From the NCBI GenBank assembly GCA_947474715.1, contig CANJJT010000010.1:10139-74138 (forward strand): DNA of 64,000 nucleotides, in the 5' to 3' direction. Below are positions 8,341-17,646 of this stretch, piece after piece. The translations under genes were made by a program, and so were the position numbers. Below the pieces are notes generated by a model. The model saw nothing but the letters and a program-made list of their open reading frames with translations. It had not been told where the DNA came from and searched no databases. The first letter of the stretch is position 1, and every line of letters starts with the position of its first letter. This stretch comes from CAIYPG01 sp903864555. GTDB taxonomy: Bacteria > Pseudomonadota > Gammaproteobacteria > Burkholderiales > SG8-39.

Positions 8341-8472
8341 AAATATTCTCCCCGAATTGAATCGGCAGGGGGCCCAGTATATCCCCCCCGGGGTGCGATC
8401 CCCACCTGCAGCGCAACATAAATACCCTGCTCAAAAACTCGGAAATACCTTAAGAATCAGTGGGAATCTGGC

Positions 8473-8784
8473 TCAGCTTCGGTCGTCGATGGCGCGAGGC
8501 GAACTGCCGCGCCCGGAGGCATCACCCGGTCCGGCTTCTGGCGGCGAAGCGGTCCCGCCCTCCCGCTCCACTTCGAACTGGCCTTCGATCACCACCGGTT
8601 CATGATCGGAGGCTTCGCCAGACTGTCGTGCAGCAGGGGAGCGCGGGAAAAAACGCCGCCACGCCACCCACGAGCCCACCAGCACCACGGCAAACACCGC
8701 GATCCACCAGGCGATGAACAGACCCACCAGGCCGACGATGGCCATGGTGGCAACCAGGATGAACTGAAGCAGGGATTTGAGCAT
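8473..8784 (-). CDS. Small hypothetical membrane protein
   Basis: 103 residues. The first 46 are strongly hydrophobic (LLQFILVATMAIVGLVGLFIAWW, then IAVFAVVLVGSWVAW), which makes one long or two short membrane helices. They are followed by RRFF and a disordered, acidic Pro/Gly/Ser-rich tail that would sit in the cytoplasm by the positive-inside rule. It is transcribed in the same direction as the desaturase, 132 bp upstream of it. No family is recognised, and coding status rests on the coherent hydrophobic N-terminus. Confidence 0.6.
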   Translation of the reverse strand: MLKSLLQFILVATMAIVGLVGLFIAWWIAVFAVVLVGSWVAWRRFFPRSPAARQSGEASDHEPVVIEGQFEVEREGGTASPPEAGPGDASGRGSSPRAIDDRS

Positions 8785-9161
8785 GTGGGAACTTGAAAGG
8801 TTAGGACAGTCGCAATCGATGGCAGTTCAGGCTGGCTCCGGAAGGGCGCACTGCAGCAACGCATTCTACCTACGCAAATTGGCGGCGTTTCCTATAGAAG
8901 GCAACCGGGTGCTGCAGCTAGTATCACTCATCCCGTCGCGCGCGCCGTAGCGGCCATGAGAATCGTGAGTGGATAGTTGAATACCGACTGCATCAGCAAG
9001 GGAAAGGAAGCCGAAAAGGGGCTTGATGCAAGGCAGGGGTGGCGATTCCAGCGCACGCCCGTGGCACTGGCACGGATGCCAAGCACCCTGCGGTATCATC
9101 CCCGCCAGCCCTGGGTCCGGCCGGGCGCAGGGAAAAACCAAAGGCAAAAGGAGGGGTACCG
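8785..9161. other. Intergenic region; no gene seen
   Basis: A 377-bp divergent gap. No frame here has both a ribosome-binding site and a recognisable protein. TATCAT at 9094-9099 could be a -10 box for the downstream Bug gene, but no matching -35 was found. Confidence 0.5.
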
Positions 9162-10181
9162 ATGCGTTCACTCATTCGCCCTGTGTCATTTAGCACCATG
9201 TCACGTCGAACCGCCTGCGCTGCACTCACCGCAGCCGCCGCAAGCCTGACCTCCGCCAGTGGCCTCGCCCAGGGCATCGGTGACTGGCCCAACCGGCCGG
9301 TCAGCTGGATCATTGCCACCTCGCCCGGTGGCGGCGTGGATTTCGAGTCGCGCCTGTATTCGCAAAAGCTCAACGAGGCGTTCGGCAAGCCCTTCGTGCT
9401 CGATTACAAACCCGGCGCCGGCTCGACCATCGGCGCGGCCTACGTCTCCAAGGCGGCACCGGATGGCTACACCATCCTGTCGATGACGCCCAGCCACACC
9501 ATCTCGCCGCTGGTCTACGCGACGCTGCCCTACAACCTGGACCGCGACTTCTCGCACATCTCGCTCACCAGCAAGCGGCCCAGCCTGTTCCTGGTGCACC
9601 CGTCCTTCCCGGCGAAGGACTTCAAGCAATACGTCGCCCTCGCGCGCCAGAACCCGGACAAGTACAACATCGGCACCTCCGGCGCCGGCACCATCGGTCA
9701 CCTGGCGCTCGAATGGCTGCACAGCCTGGTGGGCGCCAAGGTCACCTACGTCAACTTCAAGGGCGGCGGCCCCTCCTACACCGCGCTCATCTCCGGGCAG
9801 CTCGATGGCGTGATCGGCAGCCCCGCGGCCATGATCCCGCACATCAAGTCAGGCAAGGCACGCGCACTGGTCACTACCACTTCCGAGCGGCTCAAGGTGC
9901 TGCCCGACCTGCCCACCGTGCAGGAAGAGGGCTACGCCGGTTATGACTACGCCCAGTGGATAGGCGTGGTGGCCCCGGCCAGGACACCCGTTGCGATCCG
10001 CGAGCGCCTGAGCGCCGAGCTGGCCAAGATCGTGAAGATGCCCGACGTCTACGCCAAGGTCGCCGACGACGGCACCATCATGATCGGCAGCAGCCCGGAG
10101 TACCTGCGCAAGTACATCAGCGATGAGGCCGCGCGCTGGCGCAAGGTGGTCAACGACTCGGGCATCAAGCTGGCCGAGTAG
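9162..10181 (+). CDS. Bug/TctC-family periplasmic solute-binding protein
   Basis: A 339-residue receptor. The start at 9162 follows AGGAGGGG; the frame is open further upstream but without a signal. The N-terminus is long for the family, and its SRRTACAAL segment faintly resembles a twin-arginine signal; cleavage is probably after SGLAQ. Family landmarks are WPNRPVSWIIATSPGGGVDFESR, KPGAGSTIGAAYVSKAAPDGYT, YNIGTSGAGTIGHLALEWLH and TTTSERLKVLPDLPTVQEEG. It is followed after 76 bp by the iron-ADH-like gene on the same strand, so the two may share a transcript. Confidence 0.93.
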   Translation: MRSLIRPVSFSTMSRRTACAALTAAAASLTSASGLAQGIGDWPNRPVSWIIATSPGGGVDFESRLYSQKLNEAFGKPFVLDYKPGAGSTIGAAYVSKAAPDGYTILSMTPSHTISPLVYATLPYNLDRDFSHISLTSKRPSLFLVHPSFPAKDFKQYVALARQNPDKYNIGTSGAGTIGHLALEWLHSLVGAKVTYVNFKGGGPSYTALISGQLDGVIGSPAAMIPHIKSGKARALVTTTSERLKVLPDLPTVQEEGYAGYDYAQWIGVVAPARTPVAIRERLSAELAKIVKMPDVYAKVADDGTIMIGSSPEYLRKYISDEAARWRKVVNDSGIKLAE

Positions 10182-10257
10182 CGCAGCAGGAACGCAGCAT
10201 CAGCGCAAGACAAGGGCTGCCCGCCAGCCCCACAAGAACACTCCAGAGAGGAACGCC

Positions 10258-11460
10258 ATGAAACTCGAATCCGTCTACGACTTTCGCATCGCCCCCGCCC
10301 CGGCCCGCGTCTACAGCGGCAAGGACGCCCTGGGCAATCTGCCCGCGGAACTGAAGCGCCAGCGCGCCAAGCGCGCCTTCATCCTGTGCGGCCAGTCGGT
10401 CTCCAAAAAGACCGACATCATCACGCGCATGAAGGCGCTGCTGGGTGAGGCCTTTGCCGGCATCTACGACCAGATGAAAAAGGACACCCCCATCGACGAC
10501 ATCATGGCCGCGCGCGAACTGGCCCGCGCCTGCCAGGCCGACATCCTCATCGCCGTGGGCGGCGGCAGCGCCATGCAGGGCGGGCGGGTGCTTGCCATCA
10601 TGCTGGCCGAGAAAGGCGCCCCCGAGGAGCTGTGCACCCAGTACCCGGAATTCGGCAATGCCATCAGTCCCAAGCTGCTGGAGAAGAAACTGCCCATCAT
10701 CAATGTGCTCACCGTGCCCAACTCCGCGCAGAACCGCGGCGGCTCGCCGGTCAAGAAGGGCGACTACCGCCTGGAGTTCTTCGACCCCAAGACCCGGCCG
10801 GTCGCCCTCATCTGGGATGCCGATGCGCTCATGACCGCGCCGGACTCGATGATGCGCAACACCGCCTGCTCACTCCTTTGGCGGGCCAGCATGGACCTGG
10901 GCTACAAGCGCGCCAATACCCTCGCCCAGTACAACCGCCGCAACGTGCTCGACATCGCCCGCGGTGCCGTTCCGCGCATGCTCACCGACCCCGGTGCGCG
11001 CATCGAAATGTGTGTGGCCTCCTACCTGCAGAACCGTGAGGCCGATGACGGCGGTACGCGCACCAACCACTGGGCCGGGCGCGTGGTGTATGCCTTTGCC
11101 ACCTCCATCTTCAACAAGTTCGAGCACGTCGGCCAGGGCGAAGCCCGTGCCGCCCTCACGCCCACGGTACTGCGCCGCATGGGCGGACGCGACCCCGAAT
11201 GCATGTGCCGCATCGCCGAAGCCTGGGGCCTGTGGAAGGAAGGCGACCCCGCCGACCAGGCCCACCTGCGCCTGGCCGACGAACTGGAACGCCAGTTCAA
11301 TGCGCTCAAGATGCCGAAGACACTCGGCGACATCAAGGTGCCCCGCGACGCCGCCGCCGCGTTGCTGGAAAATTCCCTGCGCAACTTCAACGCCGACCCC
11401 AAGCGCGAGTTCGTCAAGGAACGCGAGTTCCTGAAAGAAGTGCTGGAAGCTTGCTGGTAG
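10258..11460 (+). CDS. Iron-containing alcohol dehydrogenase family protein lacking metal ligands
   Basis: A 400-residue member of the group III (Fe) alcohol dehydrogenase fold. The N-terminal nucleotide domain keeps GGGS (101-104) but has Gln107 where the GGGSxxD aspartate is expected. The metal ligands look mostly lost. The segment normally read as TGMDALTHA is here TACSLLWRA (202-210), so Asp becomes Ser205 and His becomes Arg209. The third ligand position holds Phe280, and only the last histidine, His290 in EHVGQGE, aligns. GAGAGG precedes the ATG. It may be a catalytically altered or metal-independent family member; the substrate is unknown. Confidence 0.8.
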   Translation: MKLESVYDFRIAPAPARVYSGKDALGNLPAELKRQRAKRAFILCGQSVSKKTDIITRMKALLGEAFAGIYDQMKKDTPIDDIMAARELARACQADILIAVGGGSAMQGGRVLAIMLAEKGAPEELCTQYPEFGNAISPKLLEKKLPIINVLTVPNSAQNRGGSPVKKGDYRLEFFDPKTRPVALIWDADALMTAPDSMMRNTACSLLWRASMDLGYKRANTLAQYNRRNVLDIARGAVPRMLTDPGARIEMCVASYLQNREADDGGTRTNHWAGRVVYAFATSIFNKFEHVGQGEARAALTPTVLRRMGGRDPECMCRIAEAWGLWKEGDPADQAHLRLADELERQFNALKMPKTLGDIKVPRDAAAALLENSLRNFNADPKREFVKEREFLKEVLEACW

Positions 11461-11827
11461 GCGTTGCTACACCGGCAAGCTGGACAGGTCCGCTCGCATC
11501 CGTGGACGGAAAAAGCGGACCGGCACAAGGGTAATGCCCCCCGCAAGGGTGGGCGTGCCGTCTCCCGGTGGTTGGGTTCCTCAGCGATTTCCCCGGGACA
11601 CTGAGGCAGCAAACCTGGCAGGGTCGGCAAGCCCCCCCCCTGTCAAAGGCGCTTCACCACATTCCGGGGACCCAGGCTGTGAACCAGCCAGTTCCATGCG
11701 CATGCCTGGCTCTGACGGCCTGTCTGGCAGAAGGCCTGGCTTGTTCAATGGCCCGGGATGAGGCATTGCCGTCCAGGCCGGGACCACAACGGATCGTTTC
11801 GCCCGGGACAAACGGCGCGCGCAACCG
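11461..11827. other. Intergenic region with possible repeat remnant
   Basis: A 367-bp gap between convergent genes. No gene was seen. CGATTTCCCCGGGA near 11584-11597, GCAAACCTGGCAGGG and CCCCCCCCCTGTCAAAGG near 11632-11649 resemble pieces of the sequence around the paired repeats at 6.8 and 63.6 kb, so this may be a decayed copy. Confidence 0.35.
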
Positions 11828-13048
11828 CTAAACCACCTTGTCCTTGCGCAGTTGCGCCAGGGTCGCGTCATCCATGCCCAGCAGCGACTTCAGCACTTCG
11901 TCGGTGTGTTGCCCGATGGAGGGCGGCGCCTGGTAGTCGGTGATGGGGGTTTCCGACAGGCGGATGGGGCTGCGCAGCAGCGGCACGGTGCCGGTGGCCG
12001 AGTTCGGATGCGGGGCATGCACGATGGGGTCGCGCGTTTTCACATGCGGGTCGCTGAAGGTGCGGTCCACGGTGTACACGGCCGCCGCGATCACGTTGTT
12101 CGCCGCAAAGTCGTCCACCCATTCCTGCATGCCGCGGGTGGCCAGCGACTCGAGGATGGCCTTCTGCAGGAAGGGCTTGTTCTGCAGGCGGTTGGCGCGC
12201 TTCGAGTAACGCTCGTCGCCGCACAGGTCCTCGCGGCCAATCACTTTGAGGAAGCGCTGGAACTGGTGGTCCATGCCGGCCGAGATGAACAGCATGCCGT
12301 CCTTGCAGGGGAACACGTCCGAGGGGAAGGAGGCGGGCGTGCTGTTGCCCTGGCGGATGGGCACGTCGCCCGAGATGAGATAGGCGGTGGCGCGATGCGA
12401 CAGGCCGGCGATCTGTGAATCGAGCAGGCACATGTCGATGTACTGGCCGGGGCCGTTGTTCAGGTTGCGGTGGTACAGCGCGCTGATGATGGCCACCGAG
12501 GTAAACAGGCTGGTGATGGTGTCCGACACCACGAAGCCGGTGCGCTGGGGCGGGCCGTCGGCCTGGCCGGTGAGGCTCATCAGGCCGCTCATGGCCTGGA
12601 AGCAGCCGTCCAGGCCGGGACGTTCGGCATAGGGGCCGGACTGGCCGAAGCCGGTGATGGACGCATAGATGATGCGCGGGTTGACCTTCTTGATGTTCTC
12701 GTAATCCAGGCCATGGCGCGCCAGGTCGCCGGCCTTGTAGTTCTCGATCAGCACATCACACACCGCGGCCAGCTTGCGGATGATGTCCTGGCCGGCCGGG
12801 GTGGCCAGGTCCACGGTGATGCCCTTCTTGTTGCGGTTGGCGGCGAGGTAGTAGCTCGAGTCGCGCGTGGGCTTGCCATCGGCGCCCTTGAGGAAGGGCG
12901 GCCCGTAGTTGCGCATGTCATCGCCCTCGCCGGGACGCTCCACCTTGATCACTTCGGCGCCGAGGTCGGCCAGCGTCTGGGCGCAATAGGGGCCGGCAAA
13001 AATTCGGCTCATGTCGAGGACACGGATGCCGCTCAGTGGCTTGTTCAC
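11828..13048 (-). CDS. Family III CoA-transferase (CaiB/BaiF)
   Basis: 406 residues from a GTG at 13048, chosen because AGGAGA lies 7 bp upstream; the frame is open for another 35 codons without such a signal. Family III enzymes move CoA between carboxylic acids through an aspartyl-CoA thioester. The catalytic Asp is Asp147 in RPGLDGCFQAMSG. Other family segments are LSGIRVLDMSRIFAGPYCAQ (N-terminus), ADLGAEVIKVERPGEGD (27-43), ENYKAGDLARHGLDY (102-116) and the late GQHTDEVLKSLLG. It stands alone and convergent to the Fe-ADH-like gene. Its substrate is unknown. Confidence 0.92.
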   Translation of the reverse strand: MNKPLSGIRVLDMSRIFAGPYCAQTLADLGAEVIKVERPGEGDDMRNYGPPFLKGADGKPTRDSSYYLAANRNKKGITVDLATPAGQDIIRKLAAVCDVLIENYKAGDLARHGLDYENIKKVNPRIIYASITGFGQSGPYAERPGLDGCFQAMSGLMSLTGQADGPPQRTGFVVSDTITSLFTSVAIISALYHRNLNNGPGQYIDMCLLDSQIAGLSHRATAYLISGDVPIRQGNSTPASFPSDVFPCKDGMLFISAGMDHQFQRFLKVIGREDLCGDERYSKRANRLQNKPFLQKAILESLATRGMQEWVDDFAANNVIAAAVYTVDRTFSDPHVKTRDPIVHAPHPNSATGTVPLLRSPIRLSETPITDYQAPPSIGQHTDEVLKSLLGMDDATLAQLRKDKVV

Positions 13049-13367
13049 GTCAGTTCTCCTGCAGTCGATGGCTGTGATGAACCGGGGTAGCCACTCGCGG
13101 CTGTCCTCCGGCAAAGGCGTCTGGCTTGCGTCAAGGGCGCAATTGTCTCGCAATTCAGCGGCGACACGCTGGCGGGCCCGTCGGCAGGATGGTCGCGGAT
13201 GTGAACCAGGTCACAGGCACGCCGGGCGATTTTGCGTCACGATAGGCCTGCGTCGAACCGTCCGCGGTGACGCGCCATGGCTTGCCGTCACCCGTCACGC
13301 TGCACACAGCCCCTAAAATGAACCCCTCGGTGCCAGACTCACACCATCCGTCCTTCGAGACCTGACC
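13049..13367. other. Divergent intergenic region; no gene seen
   Basis: A 319-bp gap between the CoA-transferase (minus) and the DUF748 gene (plus). TAAAAT at 13314-13319 could be a -10 box for the DUF748 gene, but no -35 at proper spacing was found. Confidence 0.45.
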
Positions 13368-16300
13368 ATGAACCAGCCCTGGACCAATACCCAAACCCGT
13401 CGCTCCCGCCGGCTCATCATCGCCGGCAGCGTCATCGCCATGCTGGCCCTGATGTGGATACTGCTGGGCGCCCTGTGGCTGCCCGCGCTGGTCAAGCGTG
13501 AAGCACCGAAGGCCCTGGAGGCTACCGGGCACAAACTCAGCATCGGCGCTTTCAGCTTCAACCCGGTGACGCTGACGGTGCGCGCCAGCGACATCGCGCT
13601 GGCCGATGGCGCCGGCAAGCCGGTGTTCAGCCTGGCCGGCCTGGTTGCCGATCTCGAGTGGCGCTCACTGCTGCGCTTTGGCGCGGTGTTGTCCGAACTG
13701 CGCCTCACCCGGCCGGCCCTGTTCGTGGACATCGACCCGGAAGGTCGCGTCAACCTGGCCGCCCTGTCCAGGCCGGAGGCCGCCGAGAAGAAACCCGCAG
13801 GCGGCCTGCCGCGTTTCATCATCGGCCAGTTCGCCATCGAGGAAGGCTCGATCGCCTTTGCCGACCGCCGCGAAGGCTACGAGAACCGCGTCGACAATTT
13901 CGGCATCACCCTGAGCAATGTCTCCAGCCTGCAGGGCAACAGTGGCAAGCTCAAGCTGGGTGCCCACACCACCGATGGCGCGCAACTGGACTGGGAAGGT
14001 GACCTGTCCCTGCAGCCGATTGCCGCCAGCGGCACGCTGAAGCTCGCCGGCTTTCCACTGCCCTCGCTGATGCCCTATCTCGACACCGCGCTGGCCGGGC
14101 GCATCTCCGCCGGCAGTGCCGAGGCCACGCTGCCGCACCGCTTCAGCCTCGTCGAAGGTCGGCCCCAGCTCACCGTGGAAAATGCCAGTGCCGCCGTCAC
14201 CGGTCTCGCCGTGTCCCTGCCGGGCAGCGGCAAGGGGGCGGATGCAGGTGCACCGGTGAAACTCACGCGCTTCGGCATGGAAGGCGTGAACGTGGACCTG
14301 CTGAAGCGGCTGGTCACCATACAGAAGGCCGACCTGAACGAACCGGTGATCGCGCTTACCCGCCGCGCCGATGGCGTCATCGACCTCACCGACATTCTGG
14401 CCAGACGCGCGCCGCCCAAGGACACGCCACCGCCGGGTGAACCCTGGACGGTCAGCCTGGACCAGTTCACCCTGGAAGGCGGACGCGTGGGTTTTCGTGA
14501 TAACGCCCTGCGCCTCGCGCTCGCACTGGACGGCATCGCGGCCTCACTCAAGGATGTCAGCACCACCGGGGACAAGCCGGCTGGCTTCGAACTGACCGCG
14601 GCACTGCGGGACGCAACCGGCAAGGCAGCCGGCACGCTGAGCGCCAGGGGCGAGACGATCGCCGCCACCTCCACGTTCAAGGCCAGGCTAGGCCTGGAGG
14701 GCGTGGCGCTGGCGCTGATGCAGCCCATGCTGGAAAACCATGCGCGCGTGCGCATCGCCTCGGGCACGGCGTCGCTGGGCGGGGACGTCGAGATGAGTGA
14801 GGGCAAAGGTCTGCGATTTGCCGGCGAGGCCGGCATCGCCGACGTCGTGGTGCACGATGCCAGCGCAGAGGCCGCCAAAGACGCCACGAAAGCCGGGGCT
14901 ACCGCCCCCTTGCTGAAGCTGGCGCGCTTCGCCCTGCAGGGCATCGCGGTGGACGTAGACAAGCGGCAGGTGCTGACACAGAAGGCGCAGATCACCGGGC
15001 TGGAAACCAGCGCGAAGCGTGATGCCAGCGGCAGGCTCGATGTGCAGAAGCTGCTGGTGGAGACGCCGCCCGGCGCTGTCAAACCGGTGGCTGCAGAGCT
15101 TGTTGCGGCCAAGCCCGCCACCGGCAAACCAGCAGCCCAGGAAACGCCCTGGTCCATGCGTGTCGCGCGTACCGAGATCGACAGCAGCAGCGTGGGCTTT
15201 GCCGATGCCGCCAGCGGCGTGGCACTGACCCTGGAGGGCATCACCGCGCGCATCGACGACGCCTCCAATGACCTCGCCAAGCCGCTGGCCTTCGAGTTCG
15301 GCGCCGGCGTGAAGGGCGGCGGCAAGCTGGCCGCACGCGGCCGCGCCACACCGGCTGCCGGTGCGCTGACAGCGCGCGTGGAGGCCACCGCCATACCGCT
15401 GGCGCTGGCCCAGCCGGTACTCGATGCGAGCACCCGTGCACGGGTGCTCGCGGGCACCGCCAGCATCGCCGGCGACCTGCGCGTCAACGCCCTGGATGGC
15501 AGCTCCAAGGAAAGCTTCCGTTTCACCGGCAGCGTGGGCGTGGGTGAGCTCGCCATGGAGGAACGGCAGCAAGGGCCGGCGGAAGCCGTGCCATCGACAC
15601 AGATCATGGGCTGGAAGTCACTGTCCACGGACAGCCTGCGCGTAAGCGGCATGCCACTGCGCGTGGACATGGATGAACTGCGGCTGGTGGCCCCGGTGGG
15701 GCGCCTGGCGATTGCCGCCGACCGCAGTCTCAATCTTGGTCGCGCTTTCACGCCACTACCAGTGCCTGTGGCCCAGGCAACACCATCGGCGGCGCCACTG
15801 GTCACGGCGCCCGCTGCCGCGACACCGCCTGCGCAAAGCAATGACCCCGGCTTCTCGCTGTCGCTGCGCCGCCTGCGGGTGGAACAGGCCCTCCTCGATT
15901 TCAGCGATGCCAGCATCAGCCCGGGCTTTGCCACGCGCATCCATAACCTGGGTGGCACACTCAATGGCCTGTCCACCGAACGTGGCACGCGCAGCCAGTT
16001 CTCGCTGGAAGGCGCGGTGGACGAGTTCGGCTTCGCCCGGCTGTCCGGCGCGCTGAATCCCTTTCAGCCGCGCGAACAGACCAACTTCCGCGTCGAATTC
16101 CGCAACCTCGACCTGACGCGTGCCTCGAGCTACTCGATCAAGTTCGCCGGCTACCGCATCGCCGCCGGCCGCCTGTCGCTCGACCTGCGTTATCGCATCA
16201 ACGACGGCCGGCTGGAAGGCGAGAACAAGGCCGTGTTCGACGAACTCACCCTGGGCGAGCGCATCGACGGTCCGGATGCGCTCAAGCTGCCGCTGCAACT

Positions 16301-17132
16301 GGCCATCGCCATCCTCAAAGACAGCGACGGACGCATCGATCTGGACATTCCGGTCACCGGCAATCTGAACGACCCCCAGTTCAGCTACGGCGCGGTGATC
16401 TGGCGCGCGGTCGGCAACATCCTCACCCGGGTGATCACCGCACCGTTCCGCGCCCTGGGCAGCCTGTTCGGCGGGGGCAACCAGGCCGAGGAAGTGAAGG
16501 CCATTGCCTTAGAAGCAGGCCAGAGCCGGCTGCTGCCGCCGGAGCGCGAAAAGTTGAAACGTGTCGCCGACGTGCTGGCCAAGCGGCCCACCCTCAGGCT
16601 GGTGGTGCCCGGGCGCGCCGACACCGCTGCCGATGGCGAACGGCTCAAGCGCGCTGCAGTGGCGCGCGAAGTGGCGCGCCGGGCCGGCTTCGATGTCGCC
16701 GAGGATGAAAGCGCAGGCGGCCTGTCCATCGAGGACAGCCGCACGCGCAGCGCCATCCGCGCCGCATTCACCGAACGCTTCGGCGCCCCGGCCCTGGACC
16801 AGCTGAAAGCCGAGGCCGAAGCGAAGACCGCGACCGGCGAAGCCGCCAAGCCCGGCATGGTCGATCGCGTGCGCAACCTGGCCAGCGGCGAGCCGCAGGT
16901 AGCCGACGCGCGGCCCTTCTACAACACGCTGATGCGCCGCCTGCGCGAGGCCCAGGTGCTGTCACCCGATGCGCTGGAGACCCTGGCGCGCGCGCGCAGC
17001 GAAGCTGTCGCCACCCTGTTGCGCGAGGGCGGCCTGCCGGCCGCACGGGTACAGGCCACCACGGTGGCTCCGGTGTCGGGCGATGTGCGCGCACGCGAGG
17101 TGAAGATCGAACTGGAACTGGCCAGCCAGTAA
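13368..17132 (+). CDS. Large DUF748-domain envelope protein (AsmA-like)
   Basis: A 1254-residue protein anchored by one N-terminal helix (about 14-35, IIAGSVIAMLALMWILLGAL) with the rest probably periplasmic. It then shows the AsmA/TamB-like start HKLSIGAFSFNPVTLTVRASDIAL and repeated modules with strands such as LKRLVTIQKADLNEPVIALTR (about 307-327) and DKRQVLTQKAQITGLETSAK. The DUF748 core is AGRLSLDLRYRINDGRLEG and LKLPLQLAIAILKDSDGRIDLDIPVTG. The last 240 residues hold an OmpA-like stretch (REKLKRVADVLAKRPTLRLVVPG). Proteins of this kind are thought to support lipid transport between membranes or outer-membrane assembly; the role here is inferred. Confidence 0.88.
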   Translation: MNQPWTNTQTRRSRRLIIAGSVIAMLALMWILLGALWLPALVKREAPKALEATGHKLSIGAFSFNPVTLTVRASDIALADGAGKPVFSLAGLVADLEWRSLLRFGAVLSELRLTRPALFVDIDPEGRVNLAALSRPEAAEKKPAGGLPRFIIGQFAIEEGSIAFADRREGYENRVDNFGITLSNVSSLQGNSGKLKLGAHTTDGAQLDWEGDLSLQPIAASGTLKLAGFPLPSLMPYLDTALAGRISAGSAEATLPHRFSLVEGRPQLTVENASAAVTGLAVSLPGSGKGADAGAPVKLTRFGMEGVNVDLLKRLVTIQKADLNEPVIALTRRADGVIDLTDILARRAPPKDTPPPGEPWTVSLDQFTLEGGRVGFRDNALRLALALDGIAASLKDVSTTGDKPAGFELTAALRDATGKAAGTLSARGETIAATSTFKARLGLEGVALALMQPMLENHARVRIASGTASLGGDVEMSEGKGLRFAGEAGIADVVVHDASAEAAKDATKAGATAPLLKLARFALQGIAVDVDKRQVLTQKAQITGLETSAKRDASGRLDVQKLLVETPPGAVKPVAAELVAAKPATGKPAAQETPWSMRVARTEIDSSSVGFADAASGVALTLEGITARIDDASNDLAKPLAFEFGAGVKGGGKLAARGRATPAAGALTARVEATAIPLALAQPVLDASTRARVLAGTASIAGDLRVNALDGSSKESFRFTGSVGVGELAMEERQQGPAEAVPSTQIMGWKSLSTDSLRVSGMPLRVDMDELRLVAPVGRLAIAADRSLNLGRAFTPLPVPVAQATPSAAPLVTAPAAATPPAQSNDPGFSLSLRRLRVEQALLDFSDASISPGFATRIHNLGGTLNGLSTERGTRSQFSLEGAVDEFGFARLSGALNPFQPREQTNFRVEFRNLDLTRASSYSIKFAGYRIAAGRLSLDLRYRINDGRLEGENKAVFDELTLGERIDGPDALKLPLQLAIAILKDSDGRIDLDIPVTGNLNDPQFSYGAVIWRAVGNILTRVITAPFRALGSLFGGGNQAEEVKAIALEAGQSRLLPPEREKLKRVADVLAKRPTLRLVVPGRADTAADGERLKRAAVAREVARRAGFDVAEDESAGGLSIEDSRTRSAIRAAFTERFGAPALDQLKAEAEAKTATGEAAKPGMVDRVRNLASGEPQVADARPFYNTLMRRLREAQVLSPDALETLARARSEAVATLLREGGLPAARVQATTVAPVSGDVRAREVKIELELASQ

Positions 17133-17254
17133 GCCGCGGCCGACAGCAGGGGAAAGTCGAACACCGGATTGACGGGCCTGCCATGCCTCCCGTAGGACCG
17201 GCTGGCCCCGTTAAAATGTCCACGACGATGGCAGATGGCATCTCGGGAGGGAAC

Positions 17255-17536
17255 ATGGCCACACCAAAACAGAAATCGGTGCGCACCACCAGAACGGCCG
17301 GCAAGGTCAAGGCGGCCTGGGAACGCGGCTATTATTCGCACAGCTACTGGCGCGGCAAGCACAAGCTGGGCACGGTGAAGCTGGGGCCCAAGGGCGAGTG
17401 GGACGGCATTTACCGCTGGGAAGCCGGCACGCGCCACGGCGAGTGCTCCACCCTGGCAGCCGCCAAGCTGGCGGTGGAACAGATGATCGCCTTCGGTGCC
17501 AGCCAGATCAGCCTGTTCGACGACGGCGACGCCTGA
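17255..17536 (+). CDS. Small hypothetical protein
   Basis: 93 residues from the ATG at 17255, which follows GGGAGGG; an upstream in-frame start at 17183 has no such signal. The N-terminus is basic (TPKQKSVRTTRTAGKVKAAW). It is followed by aromatic-rich WERGYYSHSYWRGKHKLGTVKLG and an acidic C-terminus. No domain is recognised. The basic head might bind nucleic acid, but that is speculation. It follows the DUF748 gene by 122 bp on the same strand. Confidence 0.65.
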   Translation: MATPKQKSVRTTRTAGKVKAAWERGYYSHSYWRGKHKLGTVKLGPKGEWDGIYRWEAGTRHGECSTLAAAKLAVEQMIAFGASQISLFDDGDA

Positions 17537-17646
17537 CCCCCGCCCACCGCCCCCTCACTCCTCACCCCCCACCCTATTGATATCAATTTCGAACGCTCAC
17601 GCGCTTCGATATTTATTCAATCACGATATTATTATCACCAACCCCG

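Noticed and set aside
10258..11460. Maleylacetate reductase
   Set aside because: Same superfamily, but the metal-site and cofactor residues differ and no aromatic-degradation genes are nearby.
14075..15988. 637-codon minus-strand frame inside the DUF748 gene
   Set aside because: Codon-position shadow of a long high-GC gene: Ser/Arg/Ala-rich, no domain, no ribosome site, fully antisense to a recognisable protein.
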